A stretch of 64,000 nt of DNA from Bombardia bombarda (taxonomy: Eukaryota > Ascomycota > Sordariomycetes > Sordariales > Lasiosphaeriaceae). Below the pieces are notes generated by a model, which was not told the origin of the DNA, did not search any database, and saw only the letters and a list, made by a program, of their open reading frames with translations. The stretch lies in NCBI GenBank assembly GCA_030512295.1, contig JAULSR010000004.1, positions 2,294,001-2,358,000 on the forward strand, read 5' to 3'. Positions 53,838 through 64,000 of the stretch are shown piece after piece. The position numbers were made by a program, and so were the translations under genes. The first letter of the stretch is position 1; every line of letters begins with the position of its first letter.

Positions 53838-55085
53838 TCAAGCAGCAGCAGGCAACGTAATCTTCGGCTGGGCCGACCACCCCCCCACCCACGAGCTCAT
53901 CTCCAGCGCCGCATCCTTAGCCGTCGTCTGCTCAACCTCATTCGCAGTCCCCGTCCCCACCAAAAACCTGTTAATAAACGACAACAAGTTCGCATTATCG
54001 CTCGACGGGAACGAGCAATGCCCATGTCCACCAACCAACGAAAACCCCATATTCCCCTTCACCCCGAGCGCCTCATAGATCGACCGCCCGGCCTTCATAC
54101 ACGCCGTGGTGCTGACCGGCCCCAGCCAGTCGATATCGTTCTCCAGCACCAGCAAGCCCCTGGGCGCGACCAGCGCGGCCAGGAAATGGTGGTCGGCCGG
54201 CAGGCTCGTCGTCTTGTTCACATAGGTCGTGAACTTGGGCGAGAACCAGGCGTTCTCCCGCACAATCTGCCGCGCCGTCTGTATGTTCTGGCCCTTGTCC
54301 TTCTCGCTGTCCGAGATGCGCCAGCACGCGGCCCCGCCGGAGCCGCTCTCCTGCGGGACCGTGAGCGCGATCCGCTTCTCGAAGGCGCCGACCATGAAGG
54401 CGCCCTTGCCGTTGCGGCTGCACCCGCTGACGCCCAGCCGCGCCGGGTCGATGCCCGTCTTGGCCGGGCCGAGCTTCTCGAGCCCGTCGATGATGCGGCC
54501 GACGCACCAGGCCCAGGCGAGCGTCGCGCCCGCGCTGTGCGCCTTGCCGTGCAGGTCGAAGAACCAGCCGGAGCCGTGGGAGGCGGGGTTGGACTGCGCG
54601 GCGCAGGCGTCGTTGCCGAAGGTGATGCGGCCGAGGGCGGCGGGCACGGGGATGGAGACGCCGCCGACGCCGATCATGGCGGGCCCGCCGGCCGCGTTGC
54701 TGCCCGGGGGCTTGGTGATGCTGACCGAGATGGTCTTGGTGTTGGAGCCGACCTTGATGGTCAGGGACATGCTGCTGCTGCCGGACATGGTGGCGGTGAG
54801 GGAGTCGGGGGGAGGGGGCAGGTCGCCGAGCTCGAACTGCTGGAGCATCTTGGACATTTCGGCCTGGCGGCAGAGGAAGTCGTCGGCGGTGGCGACGGGG
54901 TTGCCGTTGGCGAATTTCCAGGGGTCGGGCAGGCCTTTGTTGTCGACGGCTTCGTAGGTGGTGGTGGTGGTGGTGGCGGCCGGGCAGGCGGCGGCTTGGC
55001 GGGGGAGGGTGGTGCCGGGGGCCGCGAGGGCCAGGCCGGAGATGGCGAGGAGGAGGAGGAGGAGGGTGGAGGTTGTGGGATGCAT
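53838..55085 (-). CDS. Secreted CE15 4-O-methyl-glucuronoyl methylesterase
   Basis: 415 aa, intronless. Signal peptide MHPTTSTLLLLLLAISGLALA. The CE15 nucleophile motif GCSRNGKG is near residue 215; the acid Glu follows in VPQESGSGGAACWR and the catalytic His lies in GGHGHCSFP. Further family blocks are LPDPWKFANG and FLAALVAPRGLLVLEND. The enzyme splits ester bonds between lignin alcohols and the glucuronic acid side chains of xylan, loosening lignin from hemicellulose outside the cell. No CBM1 or linker; fungal CE15 enzymes occur both with and without one. Length is normal for a bare catalytic domain. Confidence 0.95.
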   Translation of the reverse strand: MHPTTSTLLLLLLAISGLALAAPGTTLPRQAAACPAATTTTTTYEAVDNKGLPDPWKFANGNPVATADDFLCRQAEMSKMLQQFELGDLPPPPDSLTATMSGSSSMSLTIKVGSNTKTISVSITKPPGSNAAGGPAMIGVGGVSIPVPAALGRITFGNDACAAQSNPASHGSGWFFDLHGKAHSAGATLAWAWCVGRIIDGLEKLGPAKTGIDPARLGVSGCSRNGKGAFMVGAFEKRIALTVPQESGSGGAACWRISDSEKDKGQNIQTARQIVRENAWFSPKFTTYVNKTTSLPADHHFLAALVAPRGLLVLENDIDWLGPVSTTACMKAGRSIYEALGVKGNMGFSLVGGHGHCSFPSSDNANLLSFINRFLVGTGTANEVEQTTAKDAALEMSSWVGGWSAQPKITLPAAA

Positions 55086-55579
55086 CTTGGCGGCTGAAGT
55101 GGTTCAAATGGCTGAAGAGCTGGTTTGGGAGATGGCACCTAATCCGTCGTCGTCTGAGTGAGCAAATGGGAAACAAGTCATGACGCGGCTTGTCTTGCCC
55201 TTATATGTGTACATGAGCCGCGTGGGAGACGGGGGAGAGCGTGGCGGCCGGCATGCAGGCGGGTGAAAGAGAGTGAGTGTGGGGAAGTTGCCAAACAATT
55301 TGGATATATGGCATATTGCCCCCCCCCCCCCCCCCAGAGTGGGTGGCTCTTGGCCTTTTGCTGCCTTGCTGCAGCCGGGAGTTGTCGTGTCCAACTTGAC
55401 TTTATTACAACCCCTTTATGGAATCCCGAGAAGAGGACGAGAGGGAGAAAGTGCCAATTCAGCCGCGAAGACAAAAGATGCCATGCTACTTCACAACAGA
55501 CATCTCGCCCTGTGATAACTAACCCCTGTGATAACTAACCCCTGTGATAAGAGCGCTTCCAATAGAAGATGGAGAAATG
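55086..55579. other. Intergenic region with poly(C) run
   Basis: The esterase promoter lies here. A run of 17 C (55319-55335) is present, and TGTGATAACTAACCCC is repeated about 2.5 times around 55511-55550. Nothing else seen. Confidence 0.55.
55319..55335. repeat. Poly(C) homopolymer (17 C)
   Basis: Uninterrupted C run, a likely site of length error or variation. Confidence 0.95.
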
Positions 55580-57442
55580 CTACTGTAACCAGTCCATGTT
55601 CGCCCGCACTGGTGTGTCGAGAGGGATCGGTCGTTCCCGCTCCTGCGTTTTCCATAGGTGCTTGCACTTTACCCACCAGAAGATCTCAACCAGAAAGACA
55701 ACCAAGGCAAGCCCAAAACCAACCGACGCAGCCAACGCCCAAGGTACTGTCACATCGTAGTGAGCTCTGACGGCTTCAAAGCTCTCAAAAGTCATGTACC
55801 CGCCGGAAAGGGGGTATGCGAACCATGTTGTGCTGCAGTAGCAGTTGCTCATTCCGCCTGTCAACTGGAATGAAAGAACCGTCAGCACCAAAGTAGCTAC
55901 ACGCCACACTGTGAGAGTGTACAGCCAGGATGCAGTACTCACCACTAAGCCGGTAATGAAGACCACAAACACCACCGACAGCATATTCACAGCATGACAG
56001 AGACCCCTCAGCTTCGGCCCACAGTCCTTCTTGCACACCGAGACAACCCAGCTGAAGCTGCCCAGCCCGCCAAACACCAAGAAGCTGCCGGACCAACAGC
56101 CGAGTCCCACCGTGGGCGATGTAAAGGCGACGACGAAAGCCATCAGGATCGGAACCCAGACCAGAAACATGGCTCGAAGCGCAGAGCTGTACCACAGGCC
56201 TGGCCGGCGCCCGTCGAGCCTGGTCACCACATCCCGCGCCAACTCGTCGTATCTCCGCAGACCAGCTGCGTCGTCGATCCTGTGCGGTTCCTTCACACAA
56301 GAAAGCATCGCGTGAACGAGACCACAATACTGCATCCGCCTGCCCTGGCCGATGAAGCCCTCGATCCTAAAGTGAGGCGGCACCTCGTTGTCCCACCAGC
56401 CATCAGGGCCGGGGGCGGGCATGTTGGCGACCCCCTTTGTCCTCCAAGTCCGAACGACGTTGACGTTGTACAGCCAGCGCGACATGAGCTCTCTGTCAAG
56501 GCATATTTGTCAGACCAGACCACGCTTTCGCCAAAGAACCTAGACATCGGCAGCGAACAGACAGACAGACACAAGAGAAAAGTTGACCTACGCCGTCCGC
56601 TCCGACGACACCGGATTGCGGTCAATAATGGTGCAAATCACCAGCATCGGCAACCAGCTGTACAACAGCCCCAGCACCATCGACGTGACATCAATCCCCT
56701 CGACAATCTCCCCATACGCCAGCACAATCGAAATGACCGAGGCAACAAGAAAAGTCCCCAAACTCAACATGGTCGGCACCACGCCCCTCCGCCGCAGCAG
56801 GCGCAGCTGCGCCGCGAGCGCCGCAAGAAGCTGCCTCGTGTACTCAATATCCGCATTCCCCGGCCGCCTGTTCGCCGCGCCATCCCGCAGCGGCCTAAAC
56901 AGCCCATACACCAGCGTCGCCGCAAACTCATCATCCAGGCTTCCCCCCCTCATCGGCAGCTCAAACTGGTTGAAACAGCTGAGCACGTAATACGTGTCCT
57001 CGCGCACGCCCCGCTCAGCCCGGCGGTGGCACTTGCGGATCTGGTCAAAGTTGAAGATGGTGGCGGTCATGGCGGTCTGCGGCGAGCCGAGCCAGTTGGA
57101 CACGGCGGCGAGGGTGCCGTGCAGCTTGCGCAGGTGGAGCGACTCGAAGGGCAGACTGAAGAGGATGGCGAGCGGGAAGATCCAGGTCGTGATGATGCCG
57201 AGGGCCGTCTTGGGCGTGTTGAGCTCCGTGTAGTCGCCGCAGAGCTCGACACAGCCCTTGTAGGTTATCGCGGTGATGTCCTCTCGGGGGAAGTTCTTGT
57301 TGAGGAGGGCGATGGGCCCGTCCCAGATCCAGCCTGAAGTTGCGAGGTTGGTGCTGTTGATGCCGAGGACGGTGAGGGTGCCGTTTTGGATGCCGCCGAG
57401 GGTGGCTTGGCAGGAGGAGAACTCGTAGGCTGGGCTGGACAT
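55580..57442 (-). CDS. Multi-span fungal membrane protein, unnamed family
   Basis: Exon 1 is 56592-57442 and exon 2 is 55580-56492, joined over a 99-bp intron (GTAGGT...TGACAG) that reads SSERTA|ELMSRWLYNV; 587 aa. There are about eight hydrophobic segments, for example ALGIITTWIFPLAILFSL, LSLGTFLVASVISIVLAY, MVLGLLYSWLPMLVIC, MFLVWVPILMAFVVAF and WALAASVGFGLALVVFLVEI. A Cys-rich loop (CVELCGDY) lies near residue 70 and SNCYCSTTW near 490. Inside exon 2, 55865-55942 has good intron ends (GTGAGT...TTCCAG, 78 bp, a multiple of three without stop), so a 561-aa version is possible. The protein resembles a large group of fungal integral membrane proteins without known role. No signal peptide; the Met at 57442 is preferred because upstream residues are low complexity. 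Confidence 0.72.
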
Positions 57443-59965
57443 TTTGGACTTTGGACTTTGGACGGGGGGTTGGCTGAGGGCTGGACTTGGAGAGGCCAAC
57501 GACGGGGATCGAAGAGGGCGGCGGATGAGCACATGGCTCTTTTAAGGAGCCGTGAACTCAGCATCGTGGTAATGGCGTGCTTCATTCATGTCGGGGGGTG
57601 CGTTGGCTGCGGGCTCGCGGCCCCAAAAAAAGCCACTGGCGCGATTTATGGCAATGTCGGCGTGAGATGACACTGAAGCTGGCGAGTCTCGAGTGCAGCC
57701 ATAGGCCAGGCACCTGCTCTGCGCATACGCATGAGTAAAACGCGGCACAAAAACGCCAAGGCAGATTAGGTAGACCAAAGGTACCCGTGGAGGCCGCTCG
57801 CAGTACGTACGATAATTCATAGCCCAATTCTAGAACTTATGTGCAGCTACATTGATATTGCTTCTTTAGATGATGCAACACTTCATCATCCTTTTGCTCT
57901 TTCCCCACCCATTACAATGCCGCCCTGGTTCGTTTGAATTAGCGCAAGGGCACCAGCCTGAACTTCATCTTCCAGGAGTTTCAGGACCATTGAACCGCCT
58001 TATTTGCTAGAAGCTTACTTGCATATACAATATGATATCCTCTATGTAGTATCTTATAACGTATTGTTTATTTCGTCAAAAATTAGTCGGTTTCTCATAT
58101 ACTTAATTAAAATGTTTCGGCTAGTACCCCTATTAAATGGACCACTTTCCGCGACACTGGGTGTCGCCACTTACTTCGCTGATTACATGTACATGGCGCC
58201 GGCCAACCCTTCAGCTCGCTTTAGATACTCATTTCGCAAACATTAAAAAAGTCATGAAAGCAGTATTAGACCCGGGTCTGCTCAATACAACAGCAACAGC
58301 GACAACAGATAAGCCAGCAACGGATGTCTTAATGGTTGATAGTATTGAAATGAAACTATAAGGGAGTTGTTAGAGACTTTTTCCAAAGAGTTTACGCAGC
58401 AAGGGACCGAGTACTCGGTCAAAGTGGTCGAGTTCCGCTACAAAGGAATGCATGAGGGGGATGATGCTGCACCTGCCCTTTGTAAGGATGAGAGTGCAGC
58501 GGGGGGCCATGTTAGAACTTTAGGGAAAAGCTCAAAAGTCGGGGTATTTAAGAAGCCTAGTTCTAAAAGCTCAGCTGTGCCACAGCCCCGACTGGCCCGA
58601 ACCTTTTGTCTACCCCTCGTTTGTTTTTGTTCGGCATTTTAGGCACGTGTTCAGGTGAGAGGCTCAATTTAATGCCCTGCCTCAATAAGTATGAAACATT
58701 AAAACACGTTGAACTGCATAAGCATCTATTATGAACTGTAACAATGGGTTGAGGTGCGCCAACACCGTACCCGACATTTCGGGTGAGATTCGTGACCGCC
58801 GGGCCGCATTAACAGGTCTTCGGGGCGGCCTGGAAAAGTTTATTCTGTTTTTGGATTGAGTGAAACTCTGCCCCCGGATGAGGCCGTCTTGGTGATGTTG
58901 GCCTTGTATACAGCCAAGTGGCGTGTTGGCAGATTGGAACTCTGGTGGTTTACTAGGCCTTGAAGGCTCTTGTGAATGTAGGTCATGATGAGATTGACCA
59001 CGTTCCAGAAGTTGCAACATGGCCAACTGCGAATCAATGAGTTTGAGGTTAGTGAACAGCCATTCTTTTCTATTGCGCGGCAATTACCAATTTACATACA
59101 TTACTGTCAGTCATGTTGATTTGTCTCTCGCATTGCACATGTCGCTTGCTAAACCAGCTCCCGTTCTGAAAGCGGCACAGCGGTCATGATGCGATCGGCC
59201 AGCTTCACGCATCTTTTGCCGCATGGCTCACCAACAAACATTTTGACGGCACAGAAATAGAGATTTGCCGCTTGCCAACATGCCCATAAAGAGCCTTTCC
59301 ATTCCACCCACGACATCGAAACGAACACCAGCCAGAACATCATCACCACGACCTTCAACAAATCACTATCCTCGACAACCAATCACAGACTTCAACATGA
59401 AGATCGCGCTCGTCTCCCTCGGCCACAACAACAGACAGTTCATTAGATCTTGGCTCTCTGGGCTACAGCTCATCTCAAGCCTAACGATCGAAGACACATC
59501 GGCTAGATATCCCACATGCCAGCCATCACCGACTTTGACAGATAGGGAAACCTTTGAGAGTCCCACACGGGAGGCGGTGAATGATGCATTGTCGCCATTG
59601 TTCTCTCCATCTGCGAAATACAGTCTCTGGCGTTTGGAGCATTGGGAGACGTAATATAATAAGATCTTCAATAGCAGAACAATAATAACTAGAAACGCTT
59701 TGTCACGGATACAATATACAAGGGATGAAGATTTGACCACGTTTTTGAACACTTGATCCCCTACAAGTTGCTCTGTTCACCCACCACCCGCCCGCGGACA
59801 GCTGTCGGTGACATCATTGAATCAAATCACACTCCACCTCGGCCTTCAATCTCGTGTTACACAGCCTGCCTGCCACCCTTCCTGCCTGCCCTGGGCAAAC
59901 ATTGAACGGCAAACCGCGGTTTATACCCCCGCCGAGCTTACCCCGAATCCAACAAAGGCAGAAAC
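57443..59965. other. Intergenic region
   Basis: About 2.5 kb without a convincing gene. A short plus-strand frame at 59398-59655 (MKIALVSLGHNNRQFIRSW, 85 aa) and one at 58367-58642 are possible fragments but have no motif. AT-rich at 58000-58260. Confidence 0.45.
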
Positions 59966-60258
59966 CTGGGTGTGGTGCAACGGTCAGCATACTGCAAGGG
60001 GATCATGCAGTTGAAGGCAAGTAGGAGATCGACAACTGCTGTACGAGTAAACGGCCGTGGCAGTCGAACGCTGACAGTGCATATGACTATCGCGAAAGCT
60101 ACCATATGTATGGGTTGTAAGAGGAGGAAATAACTGGTGGGCAAACCCGCAAGTATTGATCATCCATGGCACATAGTACAGAGGGGGGTCGACAACATCT
60201 AGGAGGGTGGTATGTGTTCAGCTAAACAGAGATCCGGGTTCGACTCCCGGCACCCGAG
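59966..60258 (+). tRNA. tRNA-like gene with halves separated by about 240 bp
   Basis: 5' half at 59966-59991: acceptor strand CTGGGTG, TG, D stem GTGC, loop AACGGTCA with the conserved A14, GG and A21, and stem GCAT. 3' half at 60234-60258: T stem CCGGG, loop TTCGACT, CCCGG, then acceptor strand CACCCGA and G. The two acceptor strands pair with five Watson-Crick pairs, one G-U and one mismatch at the end. A run of 14 T follows 18 bp after. No clear anticodon arm was found, so it could be a gene with a long insertion or a dead relic; the amino acid is not known. Confidence 0.42.
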
Positions 60259-60276
60259 AAAAGGTTTCTGCACTTC

Positions 60277-60290
60277 TTTTTTTTTTTTTT
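60277..60290 (+). terminator. T14 run, candidate RNA polymerase III terminator
   Basis: Fourteen T directly downstream of the T-arm half of the tRNA-like gene, in the position and orientation of a Pol III stop signal. Confidence 0.5.
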
Positions 60291-60831
60291 ATCTTTTGAT
60301 CTTTTGCCACTTGAGATGGACAGGTATTCATTAACAGTATATTTTATAATGAGTTGTTCTTTCTGTTATGGGGGCGAGTTCTGTCGTGGTGAAGCAATCA
60401 TATTACCCTCTTTCGCGATGTTTCCGATGATGTTTGATAATACCATGCGAAGCAGTCCGGCACCAACGCGCGAACAGTACATAAACACATGACGATGACT
60501 GGGACTCTGCTCCATAGACAGGAACAATTTTCTTTGTTCTTTTATTGAAACATGATTTTTCTTCTCTGCTACAACCGCATTGTTAACCGCATTGTTAACC
60601 GCATTGTTCAACCTACGTCCACCAAACAATCCTGTATCCCATTGTACATACAAACATACCCAAACTAATAACCCTCCACATATTTGCACTGATATGCACC
60701 GCCCGCAGACTCCGGCATCTCCAAAACCCAGACAAAGAAAACCCCAACACCAACACCAACACCAACCCAATCATTCCCTCTGCTCCCCCGCCCTCGACTG
60801 ATCAAGCAGTTCAAACACTGAAACCCCCCTT

Positions 60832-60836
60832 CCCCC

Positions 60837-60864
<28 letters not shown>
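60832..60864. repeat. C15-A18 compound homopolymer
   Basis: Fifteen C followed directly by eighteen A, six bases beyond the RTA1 gene stop codon, in its 3' UTR. Confidence 0.95.
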
Positions 60865-60867
<3 letters not shown>

Positions 60868-60870
60868 AGC

Positions 60871-61960
60871 CTAAATCCTCTCCGTCTCAAACTCATTCGC
60901 GCTCGACTCACTCCCCTTCTCCCCCTCCCCCATCGGCCGCGCAAACCCCGCGAAACCCGGATGCGCAACGCACAGGCAAAACACAGCCAGAACGACCATG
61001 ACACTCTCCAGCCCGATAAACAGGCCCTCCTCCCGCACCAGCTCGCCGTCGTACCCCTCGCGCAGCTCCGCCAGCCTGTACCCGCACCTGATCAAGATCA
61101 GCAAGACAGCCGCGGCCATGAAGCCGAAGAAGAGCTTGACGCGCGCGCCCATGGCGCCGCCGCCGCTCTGCGTCCGCTTGCGGTAGACGTCCGAGTGGAA
61201 GTAGCGCCACAGGTAGTCGCCGAAGGCGGCGCAGAAGGCGACGAGCACGGCGACTTGTAAGGCGAGGCCGGCGAGGGCGAGGTTGACGCCTAGGGACGAA
61301 TCGCCCGACGAGGTGGTCGAGAGGGCGCCGCCCGAGGCCTGGAGGATCAGGCAGACGATGTCGAAGGGGATGAAGACCCAGATGAAGAGGTTGGGGTTGA
61401 AGCGGGAGAGTTCGGGGCCGAAGAATTTGATGCTGTGGGTGGGTGGTGGGTGGTTAGTTTGTGAGGGTGGATAGAGGGGGGGGATGGGAGAGAGGGGGGG
61501 GGGATGGGAGAGGGGGAGGGAGGGACATACGCAGCGGCGAGAGTTACGTAGATGGCGGCGCAGTAGTAGACGGGGCCGCAGGTGACGCAGACTGGGTCGA
61601 GGTCAGTGACTGTGTTGGTGATGTTAAGACCTGCCTGGCAAGGGACGTACCGATCTGGATGATGAAGCCGAAGAAGTCAAAGGGATTGTTGTGGAGAATG
61701 ACGCGGCCGACGTATCCGAGGATGCCGTTGATGGCGCCGACAATCATGCAGCTCATAAAGAACCACGTCTTCCACCTGATGCCGAGATAGATGTGCACGA
61801 TGGCGGAGAGGGCATAGAGAGCGATGAAAACGATGTTGGCGGCCAGGTTGGGGAGGTAGCCGTAGACGCTGACCTCGACGGGGCAGAACTCGAGGGTGCA
61901 GTTGGCGTCGGGGCCAAAGGCCTGGTAGTAGATGCCGTCGATGACGGGTCCTGACGCCAT
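60871..61960 (-). CDS. RTA1-family seven-span membrane protein
   Basis: Three exons: 61651-61960, 61531-61591 and 60871-61432; introns of 59 bp (GTACGT...CCCAG) and 98 bp (GTATGT...CACAG); 310 aa. RTA1 signatures are YGYLPNLAANIVFIALYAL in helix 1, EVSVYGY before it, GYVGRVILHNNPF, the small exon 2 (CGPVYYCAAIYVTLAA) and FIPFDIVCLILQASGGAL (the D-x-x-x-L-x-x-Q-x-x-G block typical of the family). Seven hydrophobic helices are visible. Family members such as yeast Rta1 and Rsb1 are linked to resistance to 7-aminocholesterol and to transbilayer movement of sphingoid bases; specificity here is unknown. The C terminus is charged (EFETERI). Intron positions fit the family's usual split around helix 3. 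Confidence 0.92.
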
Positions 61961-63761
61961 TGCGGATGTGGCGTGGTAGTTAATCTGTAGGTGTTGATGT
62001 TGTTGCTGAACCAGGATGGAACGAGTGAGGAGAAGAAGAGATGGCCAAACTGGTATAAGTAGATTGGAAGAGGGTGAGAGCGAGCGAAGGATCCTGGCCA
62101 AGTAGAGCAGACAAATACGGGGTAGTCCGCTTCGGTATTATATGCTACTCAGGAGTCAGGATTTGCTCTGGAGTTGATGACACAGAAAAGAAAAAGGCCA
62201 AATACGGAGCCAAGCCTGCTGCATCATGGCACCCGCTCCCATTGCGGCGGCTTGGCCTGGATGGAGACCCCATTATCCACGACACTGCTCGTTTTTACAA
62301 GCCAGTATTCGCCCGTTTGAAGAGTGCCGTAAGCTCATTTCTCGCAATCGCTGACGACGGAGGCGGCTGCGGTGGTGTGTTGTGCGGTCGTGGTGGTAAT
62401 CGCAATCGCACTCGCACTCGCTAGATGTCTTGGCTGAGACGGTTCTAGCCAATGGGAGAATTTGAAGTGTCCAGGCACCTGGCTCAAAGAAGGCAATTAG
62501 GCGAGTGCGAAAGGGCAGGGATCAGCCAACCCAACGACCGCATGCGCCAAGAGATCGAACCTCATGGAGGCTGAGTCGTCTTTTGTTTCTGGTTGTCAGA
62601 ATTCAAGGTGGGATGGAGGGATGCGCTGTGATTGGGCTGAGCCGGACTCGCATTCGACTACAAATTCCTTAAGTGAACAGCACCCACGAGTTGCCAAGCA
62701 TGTCAGGCGCATTTCTGCACTGAACCTTGAGGCGGTGATGGAGAGTCGCGCGCGTCGCGCCCAGGCCTTTGCATGCATCGTGTTTGTCGACGAGTGATTC
62801 GCTTGAAGTTTCGATCTGCTGTCAAACAAGTTCATCGTCAAATCTTCAAATCTTGTCTGTCTCAACTGTCGGCCTGCCCCGTTGTTGCCATGCTCTTCAT
62901 CGCCGGTAGCGCGTGGAAGCGTGGTCAGTGTCATCATCCTCGATCCACCTTCCCGCACTTTGCCAGTGAACATGACAGGGCATCTTAGGGGTCTGGTTTT
63001 TAGGCCAGATTCCATCTGAGGGACAAGTTTGAGATTGCTGTAATCGAAAGAACAGAGCATGGACCAATCCAACTGCCGGGACTAACAGACGTGCTGGGAA
63101 CGGTGACGGGCTGAAGGGATCGCGCAAAAGACGCCAGCCCGCACACGCTTTCGGACCCGTATTCATCGTGAGGTTAAATTTTGTGATGGCTCCTGCCAGC
63201 AACAAGCGAGTCCGGGCTAGCGGCAGAGACAGGGTCGGAAGGAGTGAAGGAGGGAAGGAGGGAAGGAGGGAAGGAGGGAAGGAGGGAAGGAGGGAAGGAG
63301 GGAAGGAGGGAAGGAGGGAAGGAGGGAATGGGGCGCAGGCGGTTGGGCTGAGCTTGGCAGGCCGCTAAGGTAGCGCGTCTTTCACGTCAACCCATCCATC
63401 GGTGTATGCGGCATGATTGTGTTACATTGAACACCTAGGCGGGTGCGATCTGAGAGGAATACTTGATGCCGACTTCACCGTCCAGGCCCCTTGATCGACA
63501 AACCCCTCCAGACTTCTTAATGACAGGCGCATGTAGCAATGTCTACCAACTTTCGTGCCCGATTAGAGAAACTCTTCGACGACAGCTAACATTGGCAGAT
63601 TTGAGAGACGATTCAGTCGATGCAGCGAGCGACAACACTATCTCGACTATAGCTGAAATTTGCTTACAGATGGTGTGGGAGGCACTTGAAGTTCGTTTTG
63701 CATTCCCTACGGCTCGCCTATAAGCCACTTTTCTAACGTCATACCGATAGCCACTAGCAAG
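61961..63761. other. Intergenic region
   Basis: No gene supported. A GGAAGGAG tandem repeat is at 63241-63327. Upstream sequence of the RTA1 gene lies at the left. Confidence 0.5.
63241..63327. repeat. 8-bp tandem repeat (GGAAGGAG)
   Basis: About ten copies with little variation; purine-only on the plus strand. Confidence 0.95.
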
Positions 63762-64000
63762 ATGTGTCAATTACATCTTGAATCCGACTTCCCCCTCCCA
63801 ACACTCCTCCCGACAGAGCAAACCATCACTCGCGAAACGCCACTACTTACTGCAGTCCTCATCGACCGAAATGCCGACTTCATCCTGATCGCGCCAGTGT
63901 TCATACATTGCGTGCCATTTGAGAGGCTTCGTCGTCATAGGCCGGCGACCAATCATCTACTTGATCACGACCCTTTGACCTACGCACCATGTGAAGGCCG
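63762..64000 (+). CDS. Partial ORF running off the right edge
   Basis: An ATG at 63762 opens a frame (MCQLHLESDFPLPTLLPTEQ...) with no stop to the window end, at least 79 codons. No motif is recognised. A plus-strand frame just before (63463-63723) might be an upstream exon. Weak evidence: the open length alone is only moderately unlikely by chance. Confidence 0.3.
   Translation, partial: MCQLHLESDFPLPTLLPTEQTITRETPLLTAVLIDRNADFILIAPVFIHCVPFERLRRHRPATNHLLDHDPLTYAPCEG

Larger units (their letters stand above)
60259..60870. other. Intergenic region with homopolymers
   Basis: Besides the T run, the sequence has CCGCATTGTTAA repeats (about 60575-60610) and, close to the RTA1 stop codon, 15 C followed by 18 A. 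No gene seen. Confidence 0.5.

Noticed and set aside
53781..55097. 438-codon plus-strand frame opposite the CE15 gene
   Set aside because: It mirrors the GC-rich third positions of the esterase on the other strand; Arg/Gly/Ala-rich text without motif, while the minus strand has signal peptide and catalytic residues.
55994..57337. 447-codon plus-strand frame
   Set aside because: Antisense shadow of the multi-span membrane protein gene; rich in His, Arg and Pro with no domain.

Overview
The window is nuclear DNA from a filamentous ascomycete (Pezizomycotina, probably a Sordariomycete-like fungus; the exact taxon cannot be fixed from sequence alone). Evidence is the short introns of about 47-136 bp with GTRNGT donors, weak branch sites and NAG acceptors, the spacing of about one gene per 3-4 kb, long intergenic stretches with CT-rich leaders, and the protein families present (GH7, GH131, CE15, S53, RTA1, Hst4-type sirtuin). 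I could define about 19 protein genes or gene relics, and for most of them the exon joins could be worked out because protein frame and splice signals agree.

Left part (1-14 kb): a long Hst3/Hst4-type sirtuin (-), a short-chain dehydrogenase (-), a five-exon sugar transporter of the MFS (+) and a TRIP4/Rqt4-type C2HC5 zinc-finger protein (-) whose 3' end is frame-disrupted. 14-24 kb: a secreted GH7 cellulase (+), a secreted S41-type peptidase with a threonine-proline linker (+), a small four-helix membrane protein (+) and an SMP + C2 lipid-transfer type protein (-) with a GC-AG intron. 25-36 kb: an unnamed large membrane protein (+) broken by an in-frame TGA, a relative of the small four-helix protein whose first helix is encoded by a (GTT)24 microsatellite (+), a cysteine-rich small secreted protein (-) and a five-exon C2H2 zinc-finger protein (-).

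36-53 kb: a relic of an F-box-like exon, a GFA-family enzyme (-), a CPA2-type cation/proton exchanger (+), a convergent pair of secreted enzymes (S53 sedolisin + and GH131 glucanase -), then an accessory stretch with an intact solo Gag-like gene (+), a CTGGCC-rich low-complexity tract and a second, decayed Gag-like copy whose stop codons look like RIP damage. A two-exon protein of an unnamed fungal family (-) follows. 53-64 kb: a CE15 glucuronoyl esterase (-), an unnamed multi-span membrane protein (-), a tRNA-like gene whose two halves are about 240 bp apart, an RTA1-family membrane protein (-) and a partial ORF running off the right edge.

Functionally the secreted set (GH7, GH131, CE15, S53, S41) fits a fungus that degrades plant cell walls and protein outside the cell; these genes are scattered and do not form a tight cluster. 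The most unusual items are the polyvaline transmembrane segment at 29.25 kb, the Gag-like pair at 45.6-49 kb, the split tRNA at 60 kb, and a set of one-base frame breaks at homopolymers that may be real or may be assembly errors.
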